The notes under the pieces are model-generated. The model worked only from the letters and a program-made list of their open reading frames with translations, did not search any database and had not been told where the DNA came from. From Lutibacter sp. B1 (GTDB taxonomy: Bacteria; Bacteroidota; Bacteroidia; Flavobacteriales; Flavobacteriaceae), in NCBI RefSeq assembly GCF_012524075.1, contig NZ_JAAZUI010000005.1:62001-126000 (forward strand): DNA of 64,000 nt, in the 5' to 3' direction. The position numbers and the translations under genes are program-made. Positions 28,464 through 36,984 of the stretch are shown in pieces (the stretch's first letter is position 1; each line of letters begins with the position of its first letter).

Positions 28464-28471
28464 CAAATATA
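28464..28471 (-). promoter_or_regulatory. aat promoter -7 box
   Basis: Exact TAnnTTTG box TATATTTG on the minus strand, 18 bases before the aat ATG. No clear TTG element at the right distance because a terminator stem occupies that place. Confidence 0.5.
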
Positions 28472-28480
28472 AAGAAACAA

Positions 28481-28512
28481 AAAAAGAGAAAAACTTCCGT
28501 TTTTCTCTTTTT
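28481..28512 (-). terminator. Terminator after DUF3127
   Basis: Perfect 14-bp stem AAAAAGAGAAAAAC/GTTTTTCTCTTTTT with a 4-nt loop, followed on the minus strand by more T residues. Ends the flavin reductase-DUF3127 transcript. Confidence 0.8.
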
Positions 28513-28533
28513 AAATAAGTTATATAAAGTTAC

Positions 28534-28908
28534 CTAAAAAGGTAAATCATCAGGTTCAGATTCATCAAAATTTGAAGTAGTTTCAAAATTTTCTACAGGT
28601 GCCATTGGCGGAATTTCAGAAGAACTTTCAGCTTGTAAAGTTTCTATTCTCCATCCTTGAATTGAGTTAAAGTAAACTGCTTCACCTTGAGGGTTTACCC
28701 ATTCTCTACCTCTAAGATTTATGGATACTTTTACATCTTGACCTATTTGATAGCTATTTAAAAGATCGCATTTATCTTGTACAAATTCTACCAATAACAT
28801 TTGAGGATATTGCTCATTTGTTGTTATAACCATTTCTCTTTTTCTAAAACCACTTGCTCCATAAGTTTTAGTTTCATCAATTTTTTTAATTTTTCCGGTA
28901 ATTTCCAT
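28534..28908 (-). CDS. DUF3127 protein with SSB-like acidic tail
   Basis: 124 residues from the ATG at 28908, preceded by GAGAGAA; a longer start at 28944 would overlap the upstream flavin reductase. The body (about 1-85) is a small beta-rich domain of the DUF3127 family, with ITGKIKKIDETKTYGASGF and VSINLRGREW. A low-complexity linker follows, and the protein ends DESEPDDLPF, very like the DDDIPF tip of single-stranded DNA binding protein that recruits repair and replication proteins. The tail is seen directly; interaction is inferred. Eleven bases after the flavin reductase stop. Confidence 0.8.
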   Translation of the reverse strand: MEITGKIKKIDETKTYGASGFRKREMVITTNEQYPQMLLVEFVQDKCDLLNSYQIGQDVKVSINLRGREWVNPQGEAVYFNSIQGWRIETLQAESSSEIPPMAPVENFETTSNFDESEPDDLPF

Positions 28909-28919
28909 TTCTCTCTTTA

Positions 28920-29780
28920 TTATTTCATTAAAAGCACTTTCCAAGCACTTATTACATCTTTTTTTTCTAAAAATTCTTTCGCAAATGTATGTTTTTTTAA
29001 CTTATTTAGTCCAATAAATTCCGTATGATCTTTTGTAAACTTATCAACATCATCATCAGAGGGAATTGAAATAATTTTGCCTAGCATTGCCAAATTTTTA
29101 CCTGTCAGCACATCACTATTTTTAATTTCTTCAGGTATTGAGTCAATACCAATACCTTCAAGCGCATCTAATTTCGACAAATCAAAATCACTTACTTTAG
29201 TTTCAGTTTTTAAACTATTTCCTGCATGCGCAATAAGTTCTAACTTATTTTGATCTATATTCTTATTTTCATCTAAAAGTTCTTCTTTAATATGGAGTTT
29301 TAACACTTCGCATATTATTAAATTCTCTGCTACTACTCCTTCTTTAAACTCAATAATATCATTAATTTTACATTCTAACTGTATAGGAGATTCTGCAAGT
29401 CTTAATGGTTTAATTTTTTCAGAAGAAATTGTTCTTAAACCTACCTTTTCAAATTTATTTATGCCTTTTTCGTTTTTAGATTCATACAAAGACATTTGGT
29501 GGACAATATCATAATTTATTACATTTATAACAACCTCTTTGGTTAGTTTAATATTTTCTATTACTTGTTTATACATACTTCCTTTACTTCTTTTAACTAG
29601 TGTAAGTATTAACACAGGAGGATTGATACTAAAAACATTAAAAGAACTAAATGTAGATAAATATGGAATTCCTTTTTTATCAACAGTACTTGTAAAAGCA
29701 ATTGGACGAGGTTCTATACCACTTAATAAATATCCATGCAATTTTGCCATTGATATTTCTGAAGGATCAAAACTTAACAT
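28920..29780 (-). CDS. Flavin reductase-like FMN-binding protein
   Basis: 286 residues. N-terminal half (about 10-170) is the flavin reductase-like split barrel with GIEPRPIAFTSTVDKKG and NPPVLILTLVKRSKG, expected to bind FMN. The C-terminal 100 residues are a lineage extension without a motif known to me. Could be a reductase or a flavin-dependent oxygenase partner; no oxygenase is adjacent. Upstream member of a two-gene unit with DUF3127. Confidence 0.75.
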   Translation of the reverse strand: MLSFDPSEISMAKLHGYLLSGIEPRPIAFTSTVDKKGIPYLSTFSSFNVFSINPPVLILTLVKRSKGSMYKQVIENIKLTKEVVINVINYDIVHQMSLYESKNEKGINKFEKVGLRTISSEKIKPLRLAESPIQLECKINDIIEFKEGVVAENLIICEVLKLHIKEELLDENKNIDQNKLELIAHAGNSLKTETKVSDFDLSKLDALEGIGIDSIPEEIKNSDVLTGKNLAMLGKIISIPSDDDVDKFTKDHTEFIGLNKLKKHTFAKEFLEKKDVISAWKVLLMK

Positions 29781-29860
29781 TTACTTGTTTTTAACAAATG
29801 TAAAAATTTCAACAGTAAAATAATATAGATTTAATTTTAAAGTTTTATAAACATATATTT

Positions 29861-29868
29861 TATATTTG
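29861..29868 (+). promoter_or_regulatory. Histidine kinase promoter -7 box, possibly leaderless
   Basis: Exact box TATATTTG only 4 bases before the ATG at 29873. If used, transcription would start at or next to the start codon, giving a leaderless mRNA. Confidence 0.45.
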
Positions 29869-29872
29869 AGCA

Positions 29873-31024
29873 ATGGCTTCGCAAAAACATACAAAAACAA
29901 TTAGATGGATTGTAATAATAACTTCTTTTATTATAGTAGCTCTTATTTTGTGGAATACGTACGATTTCTTTCAGAAATTTAAAAGTGAAGAAAGAATTAA
30001 AATGGAAATTTTAGCAAAAGCTTATGAACGATTTAGCAGTGCCGATCTAAATGCTGATATTTCTTTGGAAGATAAAATTATTAGTAATAATCATAATATA
30101 CCTATGATAATTACTGATGAAAAAGACAGTATAACACTATGGTCAAATTTAGACTCTATAAAAACAAAAAAAAGTGATTTTTTACTAAAAGAGCTTTCAA
30201 TTATGAAAAGCCAAAACGAGCCGGTTTTAGTAAGATACAAAAACAGTAATACAAAGCAATTTATTTACTATAGAGATTCTGATTTACTAACAAAACTTAA
30301 ATATTATCCTATAGCTTTAATTCTTATTCTTTTTTTATTTGCAAGTGTTATTTACCTTTTCTTTAAGTCGAATAAAATTGCTGAACAAAATAAACTTTGG
30401 ACAGGTATGGCTAAAGAAACAGCACATCAAATTGGAACACCTTTATCTTCGCTTTTAGGATGGATTGAAATTTTACGATTAGACAATACCGATGAAAATA
30501 CTGTGCAAGAAATTGAAAAAGATGTACAAAGATTAAATACCATTGCTGAGCGTTTTTCAAAAATAGGCTCAATACCGGTTCTTAAAAAACACAATATTGT
30601 TAATGCAACCAAAAACTCCTTTAATTATTTAGAATCGAGAAGCTCAAAACAAGTCGAATTTAATTTCAAAACATCTGAAAAAGAAATTTTTGCCAATATT
30701 AATTTACAACTTTTTAGCTGGGTAATTGAAAACTTAGTTAAAAATGCCATTGATGCTATGGAAGGCAAAGGTAAAATATCACTTATTATTAAAGAAGATG
30801 CTAAAAATGTAATAATTAATATTACCGATACCGGAAAAGGAATACCCAAAAATTTACAACAAAATATTTTTACACCCGGATTTACAACTAAAAAACGTGG
30901 TTGGGGACTAGGTTTATCTTTAGCTAAACGAATTATTGAAGATTACCACAATGGTAAAATTGTGGTTTTAAAATCTGAAATAGGCAAAGGAACTACCTTT
31001 ACTATCAATCTAAAAAAAGAATAA
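29873..31024 (+). CDS. Orphan sensor histidine kinase
   Basis: 383 residues. Two membrane segments (about 12-27 and 146-164) enclose a periplasmic domain of about 115 residues. The H box MAKETAHQIGTPLSSL carries the phospho-accepting H185; N box NLVKNAIDAM, G1 DTGKGIP and G2 GWGLGLSLAKRI follow in the C-terminal ATPase. No response regulator is next to it, so its partner is unknown. The ligand-binding loop shows no recognisable fold by eye. Confidence 0.88.
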   Translation: MASQKHTKTIRWIVIITSFIIVALILWNTYDFFQKFKSEERIKMEILAKAYERFSSADLNADISLEDKIISNNHNIPMIITDEKDSITLWSNLDSIKTKKSDFLLKELSIMKSQNEPVLVRYKNSNTKQFIYYRDSDLLTKLKYYPIALILILFLFASVIYLFFKSNKIAEQNKLWTGMAKETAHQIGTPLSSLLGWIEILRLDNTDENTVQEIEKDVQRLNTIAERFSKIGSIPVLKKHNIVNATKNSFNYLESRSSKQVEFNFKTSEKEIFANINLQLFSWVIENLVKNAIDAMEGKGKISLIIKEDAKNVIINITDTGKGIPKNLQQNIFTPGFTTKKRGWGLGLSLAKRIIEDYHNGKIVVLKSEIGKGTTFTINLKKE

Positions 31025-31026
31025 AT

Positions 31027-31416
31027 TTATAAATTTTCTGAAATAGCTTTTGCAATTGCTTTAAATTCTTCAGGTTCTAATTTAACTTTTTTTGTAAATT
31101 GAATATCTTCCATTTCTTTTAACGGAATCAAATGCACATGAACATGTGGAACTTCCAACCCAATAACAGCCATTCCTACTCTATTGCACGGTATAACTTT
31201 CTCAATTGCAATAGCAATTTTTCTTGAAAAACTCATTAAGCCGCTATAGGTTTCTTCATCTAAATCAAAAAGCTTATTTACTTCTTGTTTTGGTACAACC
31301 AATGTATGTCCTTTTGCATTTGGATTTATATCTAAAAACGCATAAAATTCATCGTTTTCTGCAACTTTATACGATGGTATTTCTCCCTTAATTATTTTAG
31401 TGAAAATTGAGCTCAT
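31027..31416 (-). CDS. HIT-family nucleotide hydrolase/transferase
   Basis: 130 residues from the ATG at 31416 (MSSIFTKIIKGEIPSYK); an upstream in-frame ATG at 31461 lies inside a terminator hairpin and is rejected. The histidine triad is HVHVHLIPL near residue 97. Members hydrolyse AMP- or GMP-linked substrates. Convergent with the histidine kinase, 2 bases between stops. Confidence 0.9.
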   Translation of the reverse strand: MSSIFTKIIKGEIPSYKVAENDEFYAFLDINPNAKGHTLVVPKQEVNKLFDLDEETYSGLMSFSRKIAIAIEKVIPCNRVGMAVIGLEVPHVHVHLIPLKEMEDIQFTKKVKLEPEEFKAIAKAISENL

Positions 31417-31441
31417 AATTTCATTTTTAATCAAAAATAAG

Positions 31442-31475
31442 AAACCCTTTTCAATTAACAAACAGAAAAGGGTTT
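31442..31475 (-). terminator. Hairpin after greA
   Basis: Perfect 11-bp stem AAACCCTTTTC/GAAAAGGGTTT between the greA stop and the HIT start, followed on the minus strand by a T-rich stretch. Likely greA terminator. Confidence 0.6.
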
Positions 31476-31496
31476 ACTATAATATTTTAAAAAAAA

Positions 31497-31973
31497 TTAT
31501 CCTCTTGTAATTTCTAAAATTTCAAATTTCATAATTCCACTTGGAACCTGAATTTCGGCAATTTCACCTACTTTTTTCCCCAACAAACCTTTACCAATTG
31601 GTGAATTTACAGATAACTTCCCTGCTTTAATATCAGTTTCAGAATCTGCCACTAAAGTATAAACAAACTCCATGTTGTTAACAGTGTTTTTCATCTTAAC
31701 TGTAGAGTGTATCAATACTTTTGAAGTATCTAATAAAGATTCATCAATAATTCGGGCATTAGATATTACTTCTTTTAATTTAGCTATTTTTAACTCTAAT
31801 AACGATTGTTCTTCTTTGGCTGCATGATATTCGGCATTTTCACTTAAATCCCCTTTATCTCTTGCTTCAGCAATATCATTACTAACTCTTGGACGCTCTA
31901 CATGCTCTAAGTAGTCCAATTCATCTTTTAATTTTTTTAATCCTTCTTCAGTATAATACGAAATTTTACTCAT
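31497..31973 (-). CDS. greA: Transcription elongation factor GreA
   Basis: Rescues backtracked RNA polymerase by stimulating transcript cleavage. 158 residues: N-terminal coiled coil (about 1-75) with the tip acids in ARDKGDLSENAEYHAAKEEQ (40-59), C-terminal FKBP-like domain. Preceded by a clear promoter and a leader hairpin that runs into a T tract. Confidence 0.95.
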   Translation of the reverse strand: MSKISYYTEEGLKKLKDELDYLEHVERPRVSNDIAEARDKGDLSENAEYHAAKEEQSLLELKIAKLKEVISNARIIDESLLDTSKVLIHSTVKMKNTVNNMEFVYTLVADSETDIKAGKLSVNSPIGKGLLGKKVGEIAEIQVPSGIMKFEILEITRG

Positions 31974-31995
31974 AACTTGTCATTTAAATAAATAC

Positions 31996-32030
31996 AAAAA
32001 ATCTCAATACTGATTACCAGAATGAGATTT
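31996..32030 (-). promoter_or_regulatory. greA leader hairpin with T tract
   Basis: On the minus strand AAATCTCA (32030-32023) pairs with TGAGATTT (32006-31999), with an inner CTG/CAG stem; the T run reaches 31996. It begins at the predicted transcription start and ends 22 bases before the greA ATG. It could be a premature terminator or a 5' stabilising hairpin. The stem has few G-C pairs, so termination would be weak. Confidence 0.45.
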
Positions 32031-32035
32031 AAACA

Positions 32036-32064
32036 CAAATGTACAAAATATTTGTAAATTGCAA
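32036..32064 (-). promoter_or_regulatory. greA promoter
   Basis: Minus-strand TTG (32064-32062), 18-base spacer, exact TACATTTG box (32043-32036). Well-formed match to the Bacteroidota consensus. Confidence 0.7.
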
Positions 32065-32095
32065 TCGTTTTATAAACTCATATTGTACTTTAACT

Positions 32096-32515
32096 ATGCG
32101 CAAAATAATTTTATTGTTAGTAGCAATTTCTTTTTTATCGTGTGAAAAAAATGACACAAACGACTCTTTACCAGATGTTAATGTAGATATAACTGTTAAT
32201 TTAAATTTACCTCAATATATTGATTTGCAAACACCAAGTGGCTGGGCTTATACAAGCGGAGGCGTTAAAGGTATTGTAATTTACAATATGGGCACCGGAA
32301 ATCCGCCATACAAAGCATTTGACAGAGCTTGTCCAAATAACGACTGTAATTCTCCAATGACATTTGATGGTAGTTTAAAACTAAAATGCCCTTGCGATAA
32401 TAGTGAGTACAGCATTATTGATGGCTCACCTCAAACTAAAGGAAATAAACATTTTGCAAGAGAATACAGGGTTAATGTTTTAAACAGTTCCGCTTTAAAT
32501 ATTACCAACTTTTAA
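32096..32515 (+). CDS. Rieske-like lipoprotein with four cysteines in place of Cys2His2
   Basis: 139 residues from ATG 32096 (an upstream ATG at 32039 overlaps the greA promoter). Signal peptide with lipobox, LVAISFLSC, so a lipoprotein. The body resembles the Rieske 2Fe-2S fold, but the first ligand pair reads ACPNNDC and the second KCPCDNSEYSI, where Rieske proteins have C-x-H and C-x-x-H. No histidine is near the sites; four cysteines are. Known in Bacteroidota as small hypothetical lipoproteins; the cluster type, if any, is unknown. Between greA and purK, transcribed alone. Confidence 0.65.
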   Translation: MRKIILLLVAISFLSCEKNDTNDSLPDVNVDITVNLNLPQYIDLQTPSGWAYTSGGVKGIVIYNMGTGNPPYKAFDRACPNNDCNSPMTFDGSLKLKCPCDNSEYSIIDGSPQTKGNKHFAREYRVNVLNSSALNITNF

Positions 32516-32538
32516 GCTCTTATTTAAAAACAGATTGT

Positions 32539-32546
32539 TATTTTTG
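32539..32546 (+). promoter_or_regulatory. purK promoter -7 box
   Basis: Exact box TATTTTTG 16 bases before the GTG start of purK. Confidence 0.45.
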
Positions 32547-32562
32547 TTCGAAAGTAAAAAAA

Positions 32563-33708
32563 GTGAAAAACTATTTCTCTTCAAATTTCAAATTAGGTGT
32601 TTTAGGTGGCGGTCAGCTAGGTAAAATGTTACTTTCCGAAACTCAAAAATTAGATATTTACACCTGTATTTTAGATGCTGCTATTGACGCTCCTTGTGCT
32701 CAAATTTGCAACGAATTTCATCATGGCAGTTTAATGGATTTTGATACTGTTTACAATTTTGGCAAAAAAGTAGATTTACTTACCATTGAAATTGAACATA
32801 TAAATATTGATGCCCTTTTAAAATTAGAAGAAGAAGGTTTAGCAATTTATCCGCAGCCTAGTGTACTACAAATTATTCAGCATAAAGGAACGCAGAAAGA
32901 TTTTTTTGCAACACATCATATTCCAACTTCAGCATACAAAAGATTTTCTTCTGTAGAAGAATTAAAAAAAGAAAAGCTAAACTATCCTTTCGTTTGGAAA
33001 TCAGCTCAATTTGGTTATGATGGTACCGGAGTTAAAATTGTAAAAACTGAAAACGATTTAACTTTGTTACCAAATTCTGAATGTATTATTGAAGAACTGA
33101 TTCCTTTTAAAAATGAATTGGCAGTTATTGTGGCTCGTAATAAAAACGGCGAAACTAAAACCTATCCGGTTGTAGAAATGGAATTTCATCCGGAAGCAAA
33201 CCAAGTTGAATATGTAATTTGTCCTGCAAGAATTTCTGAAGAAATTGCTTTAAAAGCTAAAAATGTTGCTTTAAAAGTTGCTGAAGCTTTTAAACATATC
33301 GGTCTTTTAGCTGTTGAAATGTTTTTAACGGAAGATAATGAAATACTTGTAAATGAAGTTGCTCCTCGAACACATAACAGCGGTCATTACAGCATCGAAG
33401 CTTCGTATACCAATCAGTTTGAACAACACTTACGAAGTATTTTAAATTTACCTTTAGGAAAAACCGATAGTAAAGTTGCCGGAATTATGGTAAATTTGGT
33501 TGGCGAAGAAGGTTTTTTAGGTGATGTAGTTTATGAAAACATGGAAGAAATTTTAAAAATGGAAGGTGTTACTCCGCATATTTACGGAAAAAAACAAACA
33601 CGCCCATTCAGAAAAATGGGACATGTCACCATTGTTAATACTGATATAAATGAAGCACATAAAATTGCTGAATTCGTAAAAAATACAATTAAAGTAATAA
33701 GTAAATAA
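32563..33708 (+). CDS. purK: 5-(carboxyamino)imidazole ribonucleotide synthase
   Basis: ATP-grasp enzyme that carboxylates AIR in purine synthesis. 381 residues with a GTG start (MKNYFSSNFKLGVLGGGQLG); no ATG fits. N-terminal LGGGQLGKM loop, ATP-grasp core with FVWKSAQFGYDGTGVKIV (about 145-162), and NEVAPRTHNSGHYSIEA (about 263-279). Followed 7 bases later by purE, its pathway partner. Confidence 0.94.
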   Translation: MKNYFSSNFKLGVLGGGQLGKMLLSETQKLDIYTCILDAAIDAPCAQICNEFHHGSLMDFDTVYNFGKKVDLLTIEIEHINIDALLKLEEEGLAIYPQPSVLQIIQHKGTQKDFFATHHIPTSAYKRFSSVEELKKEKLNYPFVWKSAQFGYDGTGVKIVKTENDLTLLPNSECIIEELIPFKNELAVIVARNKNGETKTYPVVEMEFHPEANQVEYVICPARISEEIALKAKNVALKVAEAFKHIGLLAVEMFLTEDNEILVNEVAPRTHNSGHYSIEASYTNQFEQHLRSILNLPLGKTDSKVAGIMVNLVGEEGFLGDVVYENMEEILKMEGVTPHIYGKKQTRPFRKMGHVTIVNTDINEAHKIAEFVKNTIKVISK

Positions 33709-33715
33709 ATAGGTT

Positions 33716-34201
33716 ATGAGCAAAGTAGGAATTATTATGGGAAGCAATTCTGATCTTCCAATTATGCAGCAAGCAGTAGATATTTTACAAGGTTTTGGAA
33801 TTGAAACAGAAGTTGACATTGTTTCAGCCCACCGTACTCCCGAAAAATTATTCGACTACGCTAAAAATGCTCACACAAGAGGAATATCTGTAATAATTGC
33901 CGGTGCCGGAGGAGCTGCTCATTTGCCGGGAATGGTTGCTTCTATGAGTCCGCTTCCTGTTATTGGTGTTCCTGTAAAATCGAGAAATTCAATTGATGGT
34001 TGGGATTCTGTTTTATCAATTCTACAAATGCCGGGAGGAGTTCCTGTTGCAACCGTAGCTCTTGATGGTGCTCAAAATGCCGGAATTTTAGCTGCTCAAA
34101 TTATTGGAAGTTCCAATAAAGAAGTACTTAATAAAATCCTTCAGTATAAAGAAGATCTTAAAGCTAAAGTTATCAAAGCTTCTGAAGAACTTAAAAAATA
34201 A
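33716..34201 (+). CDS. purE: N5-carboxyaminoimidazole ribonucleotide mutase
   Basis: Converts the PurK product to CAIR. 161 residues; substrate motif MGSNSDLPIM (8-17), the SAHRTPEKL histidine at about 41, and the glycine-rich AGAGGAAHLPGM (about 63-74). Second gene of the purKE operon; convergent with a CAP-domain gene, 4 bases between stops. Confidence 0.96.
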   Translation: MSKVGIIMGSNSDLPIMQQAVDILQGFGIETEVDIVSAHRTPEKLFDYAKNAHTRGISVIIAGAGGAAHLPGMVASMSPLPVIGVPVKSRNSIDGWDSVLSILQMPGGVPVATVALDGAQNAGILAAQIIGSSNKEVLNKILQYKEDLKAKVIKASEELKK

Positions 34202-34205
34202 ACTG

Positions 34206-34754
34206 TTACTTTTTAATAAACATTTGGGTAAAATAATTTCTGCCTTCAGTATTTGTGTCAATTGAAATTCCAAAATGGGTAAAATTAGGATTTTCAATAA
34301 TATTTCTATGGCTTTCGCTTTGTAACCAAGCATTAACCGCATTACTTGCACTAACATAACCATACGCAACATTCTCTGCTACAGATTTTGCTCCGGCTTC
34401 ACTTACCAATGCTTGTTCACGCAAATAAAAATCATCATGGTTAACTTCACCGGTTTCAATCATATATTTAGTATGGCTTTCGGCAACAGCCGAAATAATA
34501 GTTAAAGGCTTTAAAGTTTGCATTCCCAAACTTTTCCTGTGTTCATTTACTAAATCTAAAATTTCTGTTTCTATACTAGTGCAAGTAACGCTAGTTGTAT
34601 CAATAAGAACACCTATTTTATCTGAAGAAGTTTTAAAAACTTCTTCTTCTTTTGTGCAAGAAAACAAAATTAAACTTATTAAAAACAACGTACTAATTTG
34701 TACAATTATGCTTTTCAGCAATAAAAAAATTGGGGTTGTAAAATAACTTCTCAT
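34206..34754 (-). CDS. CAP/SCP-domain lipoprotein, copy 1
   Basis: 182 residues. Long hydrophobic leader ending LILFSC gives a lipoprotein signal at about residue 33. The CAP domain (about 60-182) has LVNEHRKSLGM, AESHTKYM, AENVAYGY and SESHRNIIENPNFTHFGI, with two histidines in the family cavity positions. A close paralogue lies at 37470; both end NYFTQxFIxK. Likely anchored in the outer membrane. CAP functions in bacteria are poorly known; lipid binding or protease-like roles are only suggestions. Confidence 0.85.
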   Translation of the reverse strand: MRSYFTTPIFLLLKSIIVQISTLFLISLILFSCTKEEEVFKTSSDKIGVLIDTTSVTCTSIETEILDLVNEHRKSLGMQTLKPLTIISAVAESHTKYMIETGEVNHDDFYLREQALVSEAGAKSVAENVAYGYVSASNAVNAWLQSESHRNIIENPNFTHFGISIDTNTEGRNYFTQMFIKK

Positions 34755-34863
34755 AAATCAAACTCTCAATCAAACTTTATGACACTCAAATAATTAAAAG
34801 GTCACAAGGGGTTTTAAAAAGCTGCAAAATTAATATATTTTTTTATAGGAACAACTTTAATAA

Positions 34864-34871
34864 TATCTTTG
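34864..34871 (+). promoter_or_regulatory. M3 peptidase promoter -7 box
   Basis: Exact TAnnTTTG box TATCTTTG, 32 bases before the ATG at 34904. An in-frame alternative start at 34871 overlaps the box and is not used. Confidence 0.45.
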
Positions 34872-34903
34872 TGCAAATATTAACTTTTATTGATCATTTT
34901 AAA

Positions 34904-36934
34904 ATGAATAACCCTCTATTAGAAACATTTAGTACGCCTTATAAAACAGCTCCTTTTTCTAAAATAAAAAATGAGCATTTTAAACCAGCTTTTATAAAGG
35001 CTATTGAACATGCTAAAATTGAAATAGAAAATATTGTTTCAAATAAAAAAGTACCAACTTTTGAAAACACTATTGAAGCTTTAGAATTTTGCGGACAACA
35101 ATTAGATAGAATTTCAAGTATTTTCTTCAATTTAAATTCTGCCGAAACCAATGATGAAATCCAAAAAATTGCTCAAGAAGTTTCGCCTTTATTATCAGAA
35201 TTTGCCAACGATATAACATTAAATCAAGATTTATTTAAAAGAATAAATCTAATCCACGATATAATTGATGAATTGAATTTAACAACCGAACAAGAAACTT
35301 TATTAAAAAAACAATACAAGAATTTTGTTAGAAATGGTGCTAATTTAAATGAAGAAAACAAAAAAGAACTTCGGAAAATAGATGCCGAACTTGCTAAATT
35401 AAAACTAACTTTTGGCGAAAATGTATTGGCCGAAACCAATGCTTTTGAACTTCATTTAACTAAGGAAGAACAATTAAAAGGTTTACCGGAAAGTGCCGTT
35501 GAAGCTGCAAAACTAACTGCCAAAGAAAAAAATAAAGACGGTTGGGTTATAACGCTGGATTATCCAAGTTATATTCCGTTTATCACCTATGCTGAAGACA
35601 GAGAGCTTCGAAAAAAATTAGCCATTGCATTTGGTGCTAAAGCGTTTCAAAATAACAAAAATGACAATCAGCAAATTGTATTAAAAATTGCAAATCTTCG
35701 CCATAAAAGAGCAAACTTATTAGGTTATAAAACACATGCACACTTTGTTTTGGAAGAACGTATGGCCGAAACACCCACAAATGTTAGCAGTTTTTTAGAA
35801 GATTTACTTTTAAAAGCTCAACCTGCTGCCAAAGAAGAGTTTGAAAAACTTACAAACTTTGCCAAAAAAGATGGTATTGATCAACTTGAAAAATGGGATG
35901 GAGCTTATTATTCGGAAAAATTAAAAAAAGAATTGTTTGATTTAGAAGAAGAACAGCTAAAACCTTATTTTAAATTAGAAAATGTTATTGAAGGTGTTTT
36001 TAAAATTTCAAACCTGCTTTACGATCTAAATTTTGAAGAAATTGATACCATAGATACATATCACAAAGATGTTAAAACATACAAGGTTATTGATTCTTCA
36101 AATAATTTTATAGCTGTTTTATATGCCGATTTTTTTCCACGAAAAGGGAAACGAAATGGTGCTTGGATGACTTCATTTAAAAACCAATGGATAAAAAACA
36201 ACGAAAATTCGAGACCACATATATCTATTGTATGTAATTTTACTAAACCAACCGAAACAAAACCTTCCTTATTAACTTTTAATGAAGTTACTACATTGTT
36301 TCACGAATTTGGACACGCACTACACGGAATGTTCGCAAATACTACATACCCAAGTTTGTCTGGCACAAATGTATTTTGGGATTTTGTAGAACTTCCAAGT
36401 CAAATTTTTGAAAATTGGTGTTACGAAAAAGAAGCTCTAAACTTGTTCGCTAAACATTATGAGACCAAAGAACCAATTCCTATGGATTTAATTAACAAAA
36501 TAAAGAATTCATCTAACTTTTTAGAAGGAATGCAAACGCTGCGTCAATTAAGTTTTGGTATGCTGGATATGAAATGGCACGCACAAAATCCAAGTGAAAT
36601 AAAAAATGTAAAAGAATTTGAAACAACTGCTTTTGAGAATACTCAATTATATCCCGATGTAAAAGAGAATTGTATGAGCACCTCTTTCTCCCATATTTTT
36701 CAAGGAGGATATTCTTCAGGTTACTATTCGTATAAATGGGCCGAAGTTTTAGATGCCGATGCTTTTGACTATTTTAAAGAAAATGGCATTTTCAATAAAG
36801 AAATAGCACAAAAGTTTAAAGAAAACATTCTCCAAAAAGGAGGAACTGAAAAACCAATGAAACTTTACACCAATTTTAGAGGAAAAAAACCCGATACTAA
36901 TGCTTTATTAAAAAGAGCAGGTCTTTTAAAATAG
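34904..36934 (+). CDS. M3-family zinc metallopeptidase (oligopeptidase A / dipeptidyl carboxypeptidase type)
   Basis: 676 residues from ATG 34904 (MNNPLLETFSTPY). Zinc site FHEFGHALHG with H467, E468 and H471; downstream FVELPSQIFENW supplies the third ligand. No signal peptide, so a cytoplasmic or weakly exported peptidase that trims short peptides. Flanked by two CAP lipoprotein genes but separately transcribed, with its own terminator. Dcp and PrlC are related; I do not choose. Confidence 0.92.
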   Translation: MNNPLLETFSTPYKTAPFSKIKNEHFKPAFIKAIEHAKIEIENIVSNKKVPTFENTIEALEFCGQQLDRISSIFFNLNSAETNDEIQKIAQEVSPLLSEFANDITLNQDLFKRINLIHDIIDELNLTTEQETLLKKQYKNFVRNGANLNEENKKELRKIDAELAKLKLTFGENVLAETNAFELHLTKEEQLKGLPESAVEAAKLTAKEKNKDGWVITLDYPSYIPFITYAEDRELRKKLAIAFGAKAFQNNKNDNQQIVLKIANLRHKRANLLGYKTHAHFVLEERMAETPTNVSSFLEDLLLKAQPAAKEEFEKLTNFAKKDGIDQLEKWDGAYYSEKLKKELFDLEEEQLKPYFKLENVIEGVFKISNLLYDLNFEEIDTIDTYHKDVKTYKVIDSSNNFIAVLYADFFPRKGKRNGAWMTSFKNQWIKNNENSRPHISIVCNFTKPTETKPSLLTFNEVTTLFHEFGHALHGMFANTTYPSLSGTNVFWDFVELPSQIFENWCYEKEALNLFAKHYETKEPIPMDLINKIKNSSNFLEGMQTLRQLSFGMLDMKWHAQNPSEIKNVKEFETTAFENTQLYPDVKENCMSTSFSHIFQGGYSSGYYSYKWAEVLDADAFDYFKENGIFNKEIAQKFKENILQKGGTEKPMKLYTNFRGKKPDTNALLKRAGLLK

Positions 36935-36951
36935 AAAAAACTGTTATGTTA

Positions 36952-36984
36952 AAAGCGATATTTTAATAAAATATCGCTTTTTTT
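36952..36984 (+). terminator. Terminator after the M3 peptidase
   Basis: Stem AAAGCGATATTTT (36952-36964) with AAAATATCGCTTT (36968-36980), 3-nt loop, followed by T residues. Confidence 0.8.

Noticed and set aside
31417-31461. Extended N-terminus of the HIT protein
   Set aside because: It would be translated from the hairpin that ends greA, and homologous proteins begin at MSSIFTK.
32039-32095. Upstream start of the Rieske-like lipoprotein
   Set aside because: It overlaps the greA promoter on the other strand and spoils the lipoprotein signal peptide.
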